Below are positions 8,408 through 17,560 of a stretch of 64,000 nucleotides of DNA, in pieces. The DNA is from CAIXSC01 sp046349855. Its GTDB lineage: Bacteria > Planctomycetota > Planctomycetia > Pirellulales > Pirellulaceae. The translations under genes were made by a program, and so were the position numbers. A model generated the notes under the pieces. The model was not told the DNA's origin. It did no database searches and worked only from the letters and a program-made list of their open reading frames with translations. Numbering within the stretch: position 1 is the first letter of the stretch; the number at the start of each line of letters is the position of its first letter. The stretch lies in contig JAXMBM010000037.1 in NCBI GenBank assembly GCA_046349855.1, positions 1-64,000 on the forward strand, read 5' to 3'.

Positions 8408-9697
8408 TCACTCGCTGCGGTCGCCCGTCTGGGGACGATCGGTCAGGCCCAGGATGCGGCCGATCAGTTCGCGATCGTTGAACCGCAATCCTTCGCTGGT
8501 GGCTTCGGCAAACCGCACCACGACCAGCCGGTACTGGGGCAGGACGTAGAGTCGCTGCTTGCCGAGACCGGCGGCCATCATGAGGTGGAGCGGTTTCCCG
8601 TCGGGACCGGTCACTGCGGGTTGCAGAGCGGTTTGGCGCAGGACTCGCCCGATCGGTCCCCCGACGTCGGCCTCGGGGTTGGCGGATCGCAGCCACCATG
8701 TCAGACCGTAGCTCGAGTTGGTGGCGCTCGGCTCAAAGCACTGCGCGAGCAGGTCGGGTTTCAGCAACGGTTTGGCAGGAGCTTCCTGCGGACTGGGACG
8801 CAGCTTTCCCTCATCGACGACCAATTGTCCGAAGCGCGCCCATTCGCGAGCCGTGAGCAACATGCCGCCCGGGAGGTTGGGATTGCCGGCTCGATCGCGG
8901 CCGATGCGTGCCACCGAGATACCGATCGGTTCGAGCAGCCGCAGGCGGAGGTAGTCGAGCGTGGTCTTTTCCGGACGCTCGCTGGCCTGCAGCTTGCGTT
9001 GCAGCAGTTCGCTGAAGGCATAGAAGTGGCTGGGGCCATACTGGAAGCGGGTTCCCGGATCGGTGACGGCGGCCAGTTCGAGAGCGCGTCGGTTGAGATT
9101 GTCGGGGCGGGGAGCGTCTTCGTCGATCCGCAAGCGCTCGGCGCGCTTCGCCGCCCCTTCACCCAGCAGTCGGGCGCCGCTGCGATTGCCCGACAGTTCA
9201 CGGTCACCGGACGGGAGGCCCGACGAAAGGGTCAGCAGGTGGCGGACGGTGATCTTCGATTTCCGCGGATCGTCCTTCCATTCGGTGAGAGTGTTGCAGG
9301 CCAGTTCGTCGAGTTTCAGCAAGCCATCCTGCACGGCGAGCATGGCCAGAACTCCGGTGAAGCTCTTCGTGCCGCTGGCCAGCGGGTGCGGCCGTTCGGC
9401 GGTCCAGCCGTCGTCGTACTGTTCGAAGAGGACCTGTCCGTCGCGTTGCACGAGGAGGGCTCGGCCAGCAAATTCGCGCGAGTATTCGGCGGCACGGCGG
9501 AAGCGGGCCAGTTCCTCGTCGGTGGCCAGCGCGCCGCCGGTCGGTACGCCGCTCGGCGGCGCGGTCGCGCTCGGTGGCGGCGCGGTAGGTTGCGGCGCGG
9601 TAGGCGGCGGCGCGGTCTGTGCGGCACACGGGGATGCGGCACACGCAACGAGGAGGAGGAGTGACAGCAACGTTGAGTGACGGTGCCACGATCGCAT
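8408..9697 (-). CDS. Secreted serine hydrolase (class C beta-lactamase / penicillin-binding fold)
   Basis: A 429-residue protein with signal peptide MRSWHRHSTLLSLLLLVACA cut after AAQ, followed by a Pro/Thr-rich linker of ~25 residues. The catalytic SxxK tetrad is SGTK (Ser about 108, Lys 111) in a context typical of family S12 hydrolases, followed by VRHLLTLSSGLP and a YGPSHFYAFSELLQ segment carrying the Tyr region. Planctomycetes encode many such proteins, and most are esterases or peptidases rather than antibiotic-resistance enzymes. It is transcribed alone. Confidence 0.85.
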   Translation of the reverse strand: MRSWHRHSTLLSLLLLVACAASPCAAQTAPPPTAPQPTAPPPSATAPPSGVPTGGALATDEELARFRRAAEYSREFAGRALLVQRDGQVLFEQYDDGWTAERPHPLASGTKSFTGVLAMLAVQDGLLKLDELACNTLTEWKDDPRKSKITVRHLLTLSSGLPSGDRELSGNRSGARLLGEGAAKRAERLRIDEDAPRPDNLNRRALELAAVTDPGTRFQYGPSHFYAFSELLQRKLQASERPEKTTLDYLRLRLLEPIGISVARIGRDRAGNPNLPGGMLLTAREWARFGQLVVDEGKLRPSPQEAPAKPLLKPDLLAQCFEPSATNSSYGLTWWLRSANPEADVGGPIGRVLRQTALQPAVTGPDGKPLHLMMAAGLGKQRLYVLPQYRLVVVRFAEATSEGLRFNDRELIGRILGLTDRPQTGDRSE

Positions 9698-9965
9698 GGC
9701 AGGACTCCTGGGGGTTCCGCGACGTGCGGGCCGGTTGGTACTCCGCCTGAGTTTCCACTCCGAGTGGATTTCCGTCTTCCTATGGTACCGCAGGTCTCCC
9801 GGCCGTGCTGCAACGGGGGCGGGGAGCGGGGGAGAGAGGGGGCGTCGAGTTCGCGGCGGCGGTATTTTTGTGGTCCATCCGGGTTTCGTGTGGGTTCGGC
9901 GGTAAAGTCAGGCTCTGTCCGACGGTAGTCCGGGTCGTCGCCGCGGTGTGGTTAAGCGCGGCTGG

Positions 9966-10135
9966 CGCCGCGGGATTTTCGGAGGCATCTCGCAGGTGTC
10001 CAAGGATCTCTCTTTGCAGCGGCCGCTGGCGAAGCCACCCGCCAGCGTCCCGATCAACGTTGGCACTCCCACCTCCAATTCATGGTCGATGACCACTTGG
10101 ACACCTGCGAGATGCCTCAACAAATCCTGCGGCGA
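9966..10135. repeat. Inverted repeat (about 38-bp arms) upstream of a hypothetical gene
   Basis: Arms 9966-10003 and 10097-10135 are inverted copies. The inner 22 bp (gaggcatctcgcaggtgtcc and two more bases) match perfectly and the outer part has a few mismatches. The ~93-bp centre holds no gene. It could be a MITE-like element or a large RNA hairpin. The region 9698-10243 otherwise contains nothing I can call. Confidence 0.8.
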
Positions 10136-10243
10136 CAGCCGCACCCTATGCATCTCTTTCTCGGACGACCCACAGTAAACCCAGAAGGACCTATTTTTTT
10201 CGGGCTGGCGAACCCGACGGCGTCCCCGAGTGTCTTGACGGGT

Positions 10244-11089
10244 ATGAATACGACTCAACTATCCACGAAGTTTGCCGCCCTGGGGGCTCGCGCCAAGGTA
10301 CGTCCGCTGGTACCGCCACAGGTACGTCCGCTGGTACCACCGACTTCACGTCCGGTGCTCAGCGCGGTACGGATCAACATTGGGCACGACCGCCGGGGGG
10401 AGTTTTTCGACATCCAGGTGGCGAGTGAAGCTCGGCTGGAGGTGCTCGACCTGCAGCCGCGTGACCGGCATTTGTTGCTCCTGGTCCGTCAGCCGCCGGA
10501 CCGGCCCGGTCTGCCGGACCGCAAGGACAAGTTTCTCTGCGGGCATGACGAGCGGCACTGGTTTGTGGCGGGGGTGCCGGAGGTGGCGGGGGTCAGCAGC
10601 GTGGTAACGGCCAAGGAGGCGCTCAAGCCGAACCTGGTGCGGGAGCTCGAGCGGGGTCAGCGCGGGCCCTTGCAGCGGCGGCAGCGGCGGCGGACGACGA
10701 CCTTTGTGCGGCAGGGGGAGTGGTTTTTCGTGCCGGTGTCTGGGGTGAAGGTGGTGGAGAAGTGGGTCTTGCGGAACGAACCGATCCGGCGTGGTGCCGG
10801 CAAGCCGCACTACTGCGAGTTCCTTTATCGTCAGGGTGGTACGACGGTCTATGTCTGCGGACGCCATCCCAACGGACTCACCACGGAGGAATACAAGGAA
10901 CTGCTGCGTCGGGAACCGGCGGCGGTGAGGTGGCGTTGGCAGGTGATGCGGCGGAACCCGCTCGTCCTGGTTCGGGGCCGAGTGTCGCATCCGGATCACG
11001 CGACGATTGAACTCGACGGCTGGCATCGCGTAGAGATGAATACGGAGCACCTGTCGCGCGCTCAGGCGTCCGTGGCTTTTCTCGATTAG
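10244..11089 (+). CDS. Conserved-looking hypothetical protein
   Basis: An ORF of 281 residues from ATG 10244 (MNTTQLSTKFAALGARAKV). I do not recognise the family. After a short Pro/Arg linker the sequence is well structured, with segments such as FFDIQVASEARLEVLDLQPRDRHLLLLV and CGHDERHWFVAGVPE and an ending HATIELDGWHRVEMNTEHLSRAQASVAFLD. There is no signal peptide or membrane segment. Codon use fits the genome. The longer upstream reading frame to 10082 runs through the inverted repeat and is not used. Function unknown. Confidence 0.7.
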   Translation: MNTTQLSTKFAALGARAKVRPLVPPQVRPLVPPTSRPVLSAVRINIGHDRRGEFFDIQVASEARLEVLDLQPRDRHLLLLVRQPPDRPGLPDRKDKFLCGHDERHWFVAGVPEVAGVSSVVTAKEALKPNLVRELERGQRGPLQRRQRRRTTTFVRQGEWFFVPVSGVKVVEKWVLRNEPIRRGAGKPHYCEFLYRQGGTTVYVCGRHPNGLTTEEYKELLRREPAAVRWRWQVMRRNPLVLVRGRVSHPDHATIELDGWHRVEMNTEHLSRAQASVAFLD

Positions 11090-11404
11090 CGCTCGGACAG
11101 CACCCCTGAGGCAAAGGCCGGGTGAGGGACCGCGCGGTGACTCGCGCGTTGGCGAGGGCGACTCGGTCTGGGAGCTCGACCAACACGCCCGCATGATCGC
11201 GATCCGCGAGCAACTTGCAAACCGTTCCGGGCCACGCCAGCGCGGCCAGCCCAGCATCTCGGATTGGCGCGGTACGCGGATCCGGGCGAGTCCACGGACT
11301 GGGACGGAAGCGTCGACGCCCAGCAGCGGAACCCAGGCCACCATGTCGCGTTGGGATTGACGAGCGAGCTCGCCACGGGAAAGTACTGCGAGCACGCTCG
11401 ACAT

Positions 11405-11705
11405 GTCCGCATCTTCGGTCACCGCGATCGGCAGCAAAACAAGCGCCGGAGCAAGAGCAACCACGAATTACACGGAGAACACGGATAAGACAAACAAGTG
11501 GTGACGTCGTCCCGCGATCAACGCTTTCCCAGAAGGCGCGGCCGATGACTTGATCCGTGCCATCCGTGTTATCCGTGGTCAAAGCCCCCTGGGTGAAGCC
11601 GTACATTAACCCGGACCCGCAACCAATCGGAGCGATCAATGATGCAAGATCGCTCGGCATCGAACTGAGGACGGATCAACACGGTTAGCGTTTAAGCCGG
11701 CGAAC
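11405..11705. repeat. 301-bp dispersed direct repeat, copy A
   Basis: This 301-bp block recurs at 38501-38801 in the same orientation with only about six mismatches. It contains the motif pair acggataagac / atccgtgttatccgtgg. No convincing gene lies inside. The surrounding 11090-12147 interval contains fragments but no complete gene. Confidence 0.92.
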
Positions 11706-11986
11706 CTGTGTTTCTGCCGCTCGACATACTCGACGCTACGGAATCGGTGCGGGAGATGGTTCATCCGGGCGGTCGTCTAGTGCGAGTGGTCGGTCGTCGA
11801 ACATCGCTTCCCTGAAGCAGGTGCTCCTGACGCTCGATGGACGAGTTGCTCGAAGATCACCTTCGCGTCTCAGGCTCGCGTGGTGCAGTGCCCTCAGGCA
11901 GTGAACATGCGCAAGAGAGTTTCCCGGCTTGGTTACGCTCGTCGAATCGGCTTGGCACCAAGATCTCCTCTCGCCGAGCGCAGTCG

Positions 11987-12160
11987 TCAGCTCGCGTCGT
12001 TACGATTCGCCTGAGCTGCGTCGAACTCGATTCGGTCACCACTGAGGTGAATCACGCCGTCATGAAACGAGACTGCCGGGACGACGACGTCTTTGAACTG
12101 GCCGAACGCCTCGAATTCGTCTTTGATACGGCGAACGTCCTGCGCCGTTACTCGCGCGCG
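11987..12160 (-). pseudogene. Possible orphan 3' end of an unknown gene
   Basis: Reading the minus strand, the last ~55 residues of an open frame look protein-like (DVRRIKDEFEAFGQFKDVV... HDGVIHLSGDRIEF) and end in a stop at 11987. The upstream part of the same frame overlaps the TMEM175 gene out of frame and looks like shadow. The simplest view is a truncated gene remnant; it may also be chance. Confidence 0.3.
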
Positions 12161-12783
12161 TCCCCTTCTTTGGCGGCGGGCACATGGCGCGATTCGGCGT
12201 CGACCAGGCGGTGGGAGAAGTAGGCGGCGGGAATGGCCAGGAAGAGCAGTCGGCTGGCGTCGATGTTGATGAACGACACGATGATGGCGGCCAGGCTGAT
12301 GAGCGGCGTCATGGCGATCCGCCAACTCATGCTCGACACCGTTTGGGCCGACAACGTGGGGGAGACCAGTCGCCGTCCACGCGTGGCATAGGTCCAGATG
12401 GCCAGCAGCAGCAGACCGCAGATGGCTTGCGTCGTGGCGTACAGGACCATGGCCAGTTCATCGTGGCGGTACGAGGCCTGCAGTCCGGTCGGGAAGGGAA
12501 CGAACGAGATACACAGAAGGAACAGTCCGTTCAACGCCACGAAGCGCCGGTCGACGTGCGTCACGTGATGATGAATCACGTAGTGCTGCAGCCAGTACGT
12601 GCCAACCAGGATGAAGCTGCTGATGTAACCCAGGAGCGGGTGAAAGGCCTGTTCCAGGTATTCCAGCAACTTCTGCTCGGGGACGTCGTGCACCGACGGC
12701 ACTTCCAGGCCGAGGACGAGCAAGGTGATGGCGATGGCGATCACACCATCGCAGAAGGCCAGCAGGCGTTCGGGCTTGTACAT
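12148..12783 (-). CDS. TMEM175-family (DUF1211) potassium channel protein
   Basis: An integral membrane protein of 211 residues with about six hydrophobic segments. The N-terminus RLLAFCDGVIAIAITLLVL matches the first-helix signature of TMEM175 channels (RxxxFxDGVxAI), which line a K+ pore. Other helices include LLGYISSFILVGTYWLQHYV and MTPLISLAAIIVSFIN. One repeat per chain is usual in bacteria, which assemble tetramers. The start at 12783 (MYKPERLLAF) is where the family normally begins. Confidence 0.85.
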   Translation of the reverse strand: MYKPERLLAFCDGVIAIAITLLVLGLEVPSVHDVPEQKLLEYLEQAFHPLLGYISSFILVGTYWLQHYVIHHHVTHVDRRFVALNGLFLLCISFVPFPTGLQASYRHDELAMVLYATTQAICGLLLLAIWTYATRGRRLVSPTLSAQTVSSMSWRIAMTPLISLAAIIVSFINIDASRLLFLAIPAAYFSHRLVDAESRHVPAAKEGDARE

Positions 12784-12897
12784 GTCGGGAGCCGTGATGA
12801 GTTGAGAAAGAAGAGAATCGCAGGGAGCCAGCCGTAGGGAGGACGCGATGATCGCCGCCCGGAGAACGTGGTGCCGAGCGGCGACGGAATCGAGGAT

Positions 12898-13203
12898 TCA
12901 AGGTACTTTGCGGAAGATGCCAAACACGAACGGTTGAGTCTGACCGGCGGGGGTCCGGTGATCGTACGATCGCTCGTCGATCAGGCGGAACGATGGTCCG
13001 AGTGCGGCATTCAGAGTGGCCACATCATAGCGGCAGACCGGCAGGCCGCTGCATCGCTCGGGACCGTGCGTCGCGAACGTTCCCAGGATGAGATGTCCGC
13101 CGGGAGAGACCGCACGTTCGGCCGCAGCGCGATAGCGCTGCCGATCCGCGGGGTCGGTAAGGAAGTGAAACACGGTGCGGTCCTTGGTTCGATAGACTTC
13201 GTC
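12898..13203 (-). pseudogene. C-terminal fragment of a class I SAM methyltransferase
   Basis: About 100 residues starting in frame with and directly after the arsC stop codon: VYRTKDRTVFHFLTDPADR, then a post-motif region GGHLILGTFATHGPERCSGL and YDVATLNAALGPSF. This is the distal half of a Rossmann methyltransferase. The SAM-binding glycine motif and first ~100 residues are missing. No ribosome binding site is evident for the internal GTG at 13173. It looks like the product of a deletion that joined arsC to a truncated methyltransferase. Confidence 0.7.
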
Positions 13204-13656
13204 TCAGTGGCGCTGCCGCGCGACCTGATCGAGCAGATGCGGCAATTGTTGCTCGACAAAGTGCCGAATCTCGTCGCGCACTCGGCGATAGTGTCCCAGT
13301 GCTTCTTCCTCGGTCGCGGCCGATGCAGCCAACCGCGGCGGATCATCGAACCCCACATGCACAACGCGGGCTCGGCCCAGGAACGCCGGACAGTGCTCGT
13401 CCGCGTGCCCGCAGACAGTCACGACCAGATCAAAGGGGACGGAGGCGAGCGAATCGGCGACCTTGGACGTGTGTCCCGACAGATCGACTCCCGACTCACC
13501 CATCACACGGACCGCGTGCGGGTTCATGCCATGGGCCGTGATACCGGCCGAAAACGGTTCGAGGCGGGCACCGAGCAGGTGTCGAGCCCAGCCTTCCGCC
13601 ATCTGGCTGCGACAGGAATTCCCTGTGCAGAGAAACAGAACCTTGAGTTTTTGCAT
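13204..13656 (-). CDS. arsC: Arsenate reductase, thioredoxin-coupled LMW-phosphatase type
   Basis: This 150-residue enzyme reduces arsenate to arsenite in the cytosol. The P-loop FLCTGNSCRSQMAEGWAR near residues 9-26 is the CX5R phosphatase/arsenate-binding loop, and VVTVCGHADEHCP around residue 80 carries the second cysteine pair used for the disulfide relay. SLGHYRRVRDEIRHFVEQQL-like text closes the fold. No ars efflux pump or ArsR repressor is recognisable nearby. The upstream 190 bp hold no clear gene. Downstream lies a methyltransferase fragment. Confidence 0.9.
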   Translation of the reverse strand: MQKLKVLFLCTGNSCRSQMAEGWARHLLGARLEPFSAGITAHGMNPHAVRVMGESGVDLSGHTSKVADSLASVPFDLVVTVCGHADEHCPAFLGRARVVHVGFDDPPRLAASAATEEEALGHYRRVRDEIRHFVEQQLPHLLDQVARQRH

Positions 13657-13849
13657 AAGTGCGTCGGTGGCTTCCCTGCGCCCATCTGCGCTCGCCTGCC
13701 GCCACGTGCTGCACCGCAGCAGTCGGCAGGTTCTTCAAGGTAGCACTCAACGCCGTCATCGGCCATGGCCATCGCGGGCCGGAATCTACGACGAACGGTT
13801 CCTCACCTGACCTCCGCTGCCGCCAGCAGCCTGCGCCCGGTCACGCGCG

Positions 13850-14632
13850 TCACCGACCCGGGCCCATCCGTTGCAGCGCCGATCGGGGGGGGAGGTGGAG
13901 TGGTACGCGAGTCACGTGATCCGGTTTCCGCTTCCTGTCAAAGGTGACCTGGCAGAGCACTCCTGAGGTTTCCGCGAAAGCGCTCGTGGATTGCTCGGTC
14001 GTGGACGAGGGAGGCAAGTTCTGCGGAAAATGTCTGACCTGAACCTTCTCCGGTGGAACCGTCAGGGCGCCGAACGGGTGCGCCGCGTGAAGGGTGAGAA
14101 TGGCCGCCGTGGCCGTGCGGAAGTCGTCGTCGGTACGGAGGGGCAACAGGCCGGTTCCGTAGTCGGCCGCCGTATTGAGAACGTGGAACTGCCCATCCGC
14201 TTCCCGGCGGACCGTTACCGATAACTTGGTTTGTCGGAAGGCTGTGAGTGCCTCTCGGTATTCCACCTGGCGTGGCGAATCCGGGCTCACGGGTATGCCG
14301 CTATACGGAAAAGGCGGTTCCTGGGAGTACACGCGATAGAATCTGGTCGTCCCGTACGCGGCGCGGATGACCGGCGAGTCCACCCGCGATGGCCCCGATT
14401 CCCAGGTGCGGTCCGGATAGGCCTTCCGGAGGTAGGCCTCCACCTGCCGACACGCCTCGGCGTCGTCCTCGGCGGCGTCCTCCGCGTCGTCCTCGACATC
14501 GGCCTGGGCGGGAACCTCCATGGCGCTGCCGGTTGCGAGTGGCAGGACAGCCGCCCCGGTGCCCAGGAGCATGATCAGGGGACTTGCCAGGAGACGAAGA
14601 GAGCGGGTCTGCCGTTGTGGTAGTGCCGACAT
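13850..14632 (-). CDS. Secreted hypothetical protein with acidic N-terminal stretch
   Basis: A 260-residue protein starting at 14632 (MSALPQRQTRSLRLLAS), preceded by an AAGGTGA ribosome binding site. A signal-peptide-like hydrophobic run (LIMLLGTGAAVLPLA) is followed by a very acidic segment (DVEDDAEDAAEDDAEA). The remainder is globular with ACRQVEAYLRKAYPDRTWESG and FHVLNTAADYGTGLLPLRT. I do not recognise the family. It is divergently placed against the membrane/catalase-like gene. Confidence 0.65.
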   Translation of the reverse strand: MSALPQRQTRSLRLLASPLIMLLGTGAAVLPLATGSAMEVPAQADVEDDAEDAAEDDAEACRQVEAYLRKAYPDRTWESGPSRVDSPVIRAAYGTTRFYRVYSQEPPFPYSGIPVSPDSPRQVEYREALTAFRQTKLSVTVRREADGQFHVLNTAADYGTGLLPLRTDDDFRTATAAILTLHAAHPFGALTVPPEKVQVRHFPQNLPPSSTTEQSTSAFAETSGVLCQVTFDRKRKPDHVTRVPLHLPPRSALQRMGPGR

Positions 14633-15011
14633 CGGGTCACCTTGAGGAGAGCTTTGTGTCTGGGACCAATCCGTCACTGCACACGGGGCCCGACGTATTT
14701 TCTTGACCACCGTATCTCTTGACCACCGTATCTTTCGACGACCGGGGTTCGGGCAAAGTTCCCCGGATTCCGGAACTGGCGAGTGGCTATTGCGCTCGGG
14801 TCCACGACGATCCTGCTTGTGTGGGATTTGCACCGCTGACTATAGTGGGGGCCGCGCGTGGCCGTTACCGGGGCGGAGCATCGTCTGGGCATCGTCTGGG
14901 CATCGTCTGGGCGACGTCGCAGGATGTGCCACGCAGCTCGCACCTGCGGCCGAGCGACGTGGACGGCGGACGAGTGTCAGTGTGAGGTGACGCGGAAAGG
15001 GACCACGGGTT
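14633..15011. other. Divergent intergenic region with short direct repeats
   Basis: This 380-bp gap separates divergent genes, so both promoters should lie here. It contains a 16-bp doublet (ttgaccaccgtatct twice, near 14703 and 14719) and three copies of gggcatcgtct (14886-14915). No gene or clear promoter boxes seen. Confidence 0.6.
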
Positions 15012-17531
15012 ATGCGGCGGAGCTTCCCGGTATTCTGGGTCGTGCAGTTGGTGCTCCTGCTGGGCATGGGGTTGTGTTGCCTGCTGTCGCCGGAGCTGGT
15101 CATCGAGGTGTTTCGGGGCGAACGAGCTCCGCGGTACATCGCTAAACCCTCGGATGAACTCTACGAATGGGTCCTGGGCTGGCAGGAGGTGCCGGCGCCC
15201 AGCGAACGGGTGCGGCAGTTCTTTCAACATCGGCATGCCGCCATGGTCAAAGCCGAGGGGAGAAGTCCGGGGCACTATGCGGTCTTTCGCCGGTACACGG
15301 ATGAGTCGCTCCTGGATCGAGGGAACAAGGAGGAGCGCGACGAACTGTGGGAGGATGCGGCCGCCTGGATCCTGTCGTGCCGGCCCGCTCCGCCCGACAT
15401 GCATCGGCCGAAGATCGAGCAGTGGATCCATGTGGTCGACGAGTTTCCCCATGCATCGGTCGAGTTGTGTGATTGGGTGGCCCAATTGCGTGGTGCCGAA
15501 CCGCCACCGCTCGAATTCCAGCTCCTGGTGTTGCACGGCAAACAAACTCTGGCGACCACCTGGAGGCTGGCGGCGGATCAGGTGGAACTGGCGTCGTCGT
15601 GCATTTTCGCGCTGGCCCTGTTCACGCTGTTTGGCTTGATCAGCCCGGACATTCGTCGGCCGCTGGCCCGTTGTTTCGTACTGTCGAGTTTGTTTCTGAC
15701 GATTGCGTTGCTGTTGAGTTCCCTGGGGCCGCCGCAGTGGAATTTCACCTTTGGTCTGCTGGCGGGAGGTTCCATCCTGGCGGTCGCCATGGTGACGACG
15801 GCGATGCGCGTCTTTTCCAGCATCACCACCTCCTGGATTCTGTGGATTGTCCTTTCGGTGTGGTGGATGGTCATCGTGCTGCAGTCGAGTCAGGAGGCGC
15901 ACGAAACTGGGACGGCGGTGGGGCAGACCTCGATGTTCGTGGCCTCGTCGATCCTGGCGATTCTGGGAGTCGTGAATGCGCGCTACTGGCTGATCGGTCC
16001 CAACGAAGATCTGCCGCAGGACAATGCGGGCATTGCTCACGGGCGGCCACCGCAGCTCTGGACGTTGTGGCTCGTGCAGTTCGGCGTGCTGCTGGTGATC
16101 GGCTTGTGCACGATGGCCTTTCCCAGCACCATGTCCAAACTGTTCACGACCGCGGATTTTGACTATCTGAACCTGGAAATTGTCGACGACTTTGTCCGGA
16201 TGCTCGGGGCCTGGATTGTCACCCTGGCGCTGCTCAGCTTCTTCTCGCTGGGAGTCGCCCAGGATTGGCTGTGGAACGGCATTGGCTGGATCTTCTGCAT
16301 CGTGTTTTCCGTGCAGGCGCTGTCGACGATGCTCAACGTGACCGAGACCGGGTATTCCTTCTGGGGTTACCTGTACGGTTTCCAGGGGCTGGCCTACGTT
16401 CCCTTCACCGTGCTGCTGATCATGAAGCGGAAACCGTGGTCGAAGGAGATCATCGAAAAACTCCACTGGCACTGGAGTCTGGTGGATCTGATGTTCCTGC
16501 CTTTGTTGTGGCAGGCGCTGCGGTACGGGCGTCGTTCGCTCTACCGGTACGGAGTGGGAGCCTGCGGTCGGATGCGCGTGCTGTCGTCGCCCGAGTCGGC
16601 CGCGGCGTCGGACGAGGTATTGCCTCCCAATGCCTATTTCCGCCCGGGGCACGAATTCTCGGTGGAGGCCCGCTTCGCGAATTTCCGCCACGCCGACGAT
16701 GCGGCACTCGATATCCGCGGTTGTGCTCTCAAGATCTGGCACGGCTCGGCGCCGCCGCTCGACCTGCTGTTGGCCACGGGCGCCTACTCCCCGTTCAGTT
16801 GCCTGCGGGACCTGCCGCGTTTCCTCTTCCTCGGCGATCTGGAAGGCAATGTCAAAAAGCACAAGGTGCTGCGGGAGGGGCTCGTCGCTGGCTTGCGGCG
16901 GGCACCGGCAAGTTACGGCAGCCTGATCTACCACAGTCAGATCGTGTACGAATGGCAGACGCCCAATGCCCGCCATTATCTGGTGCGTTTCCGGCTTGTG
17001 CCCGTGTCTCCGGTCGCAGCGGCGGACCGCGGCGTGCCGGATGAACAGGACATTCAGCAGCCCTGGTTGCAGGAACGGCGGGCCGGCGAGCAGCGGCCAC
17101 TCGACTACTTGCGCTGGGGGCTGCAGCGGCAAATCACCGCCGGGCAACCGCTGATGTTCCACTTGGAAGCGCAGTTTCACTTGCCGTGCGTGGGCGATTC
17201 GCTCGACTGGTACGACCCGTCACTGGAGTGGGATGAACGCACTCACCCCTGGCTCCCGCTGGCGGAACTCGAACTGGCTCATGTCCTGCGCGACCCGACG
17301 GGTGAGTCGCTGGAGTTTGAGCCGGGGGACTTCCCCACGTCGCTGCGCGTCTCGCTGCCCGAGCGGGAAACCGATATCGACGATCCGCGATCGCTGGCCG
17401 TCGCTCAGTTTCGTGTCGTCATCGGTCTGGGGAAGCTGCGTCGCTGGCGAAAGCCGCCGGTCCCAGCCGCCTCGGATGCTCCTCCACCGACATCCGAGCG
17501 TTGCGAAGCGTCAGCGGAAGCCGGTTCCTGA
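15012..17531 (+). CDS. Membrane protein with C-terminal catalase-related domain
   Basis: An 839-residue protein. The N-terminus has a hydrophobic anchor (FWVVQLVLLLGMGLCCLL), a soluble segment (~30-190) and then about eight membrane helices (to ~470). The C-terminal ~330 residues resemble the catalase/allene-oxide-synthase-like fold: a beta barrel entry EFSVEARFANFRHADD, then DIRGCALKIW, LDLLLATGAYSPF and a helical tail LRWGLQRQI. The usual distal His and proximal RxxxY haem motifs are not obvious, so haem binding is uncertain. It is followed 29 bp later by a lipoxygenase gene. In corals and some bacteria catalase-like domains process lipoxygenase products, so a coupled lipid-peroxide role is plausible. 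Confidence 0.6.
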   Translation: MRRSFPVFWVVQLVLLLGMGLCCLLSPELVIEVFRGERAPRYIAKPSDELYEWVLGWQEVPAPSERVRQFFQHRHAAMVKAEGRSPGHYAVFRRYTDESLLDRGNKEERDELWEDAAAWILSCRPAPPDMHRPKIEQWIHVVDEFPHASVELCDWVAQLRGAEPPPLEFQLLVLHGKQTLATTWRLAADQVELASSCIFALALFTLFGLISPDIRRPLARCFVLSSLFLTIALLLSSLGPPQWNFTFGLLAGGSILAVAMVTTAMRVFSSITTSWILWIVLSVWWMVIVLQSSQEAHETGTAVGQTSMFVASSILAILGVVNARYWLIGPNEDLPQDNAGIAHGRPPQLWTLWLVQFGVLLVIGLCTMAFPSTMSKLFTTADFDYLNLEIVDDFVRMLGAWIVTLALLSFFSLGVAQDWLWNGIGWIFCIVFSVQALSTMLNVTETGYSFWGYLYGFQGLAYVPFTVLLIMKRKPWSKEIIEKLHWHWSLVDLMFLPLLWQALRYGRRSLYRYGVGACGRMRVLSSPESAAASDEVLPPNAYFRPGHEFSVEARFANFRHADDAALDIRGCALKIWHGSAPPLDLLLATGAYSPFSCLRDLPRFLFLGDLEGNVKKHKVLREGLVAGLRRAPASYGSLIYHSQIVYEWQTPNARHYLVRFRLVPVSPVAAADRGVPDEQDIQQPWLQERRAGEQRPLDYLRWGLQRQITAGQPLMFHLEAQFHLPCVGDSLDWYDPSLEWDERTHPWLPLAELELAHVLRDPTGESLEFEPGDFPTSLRVSLPERETDIDDPRSLAVAQFRVVIGLGKLRRWRKPPVPAASDAPPPTSERCEASAEAGS

Positions 17532-17560
17532 AGTTTGCTTGCGTACCTGTGAGTCCCCTC

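Noticed and set aside
8408..9697. Antibiotic-resistance beta-lactamase
   Set aside because: The SxxK hydrolase fold alone does not imply resistance; the long linker and context fit a general secreted esterase/peptidase.
10346..11464. Minus-strand ORF across the hypothetical gene and repeat copy A
   Set aside because: The plus-strand frame has more protein-like composition, and the minus frame runs through a dispersed repeat and low-complexity Pro/Arg text.
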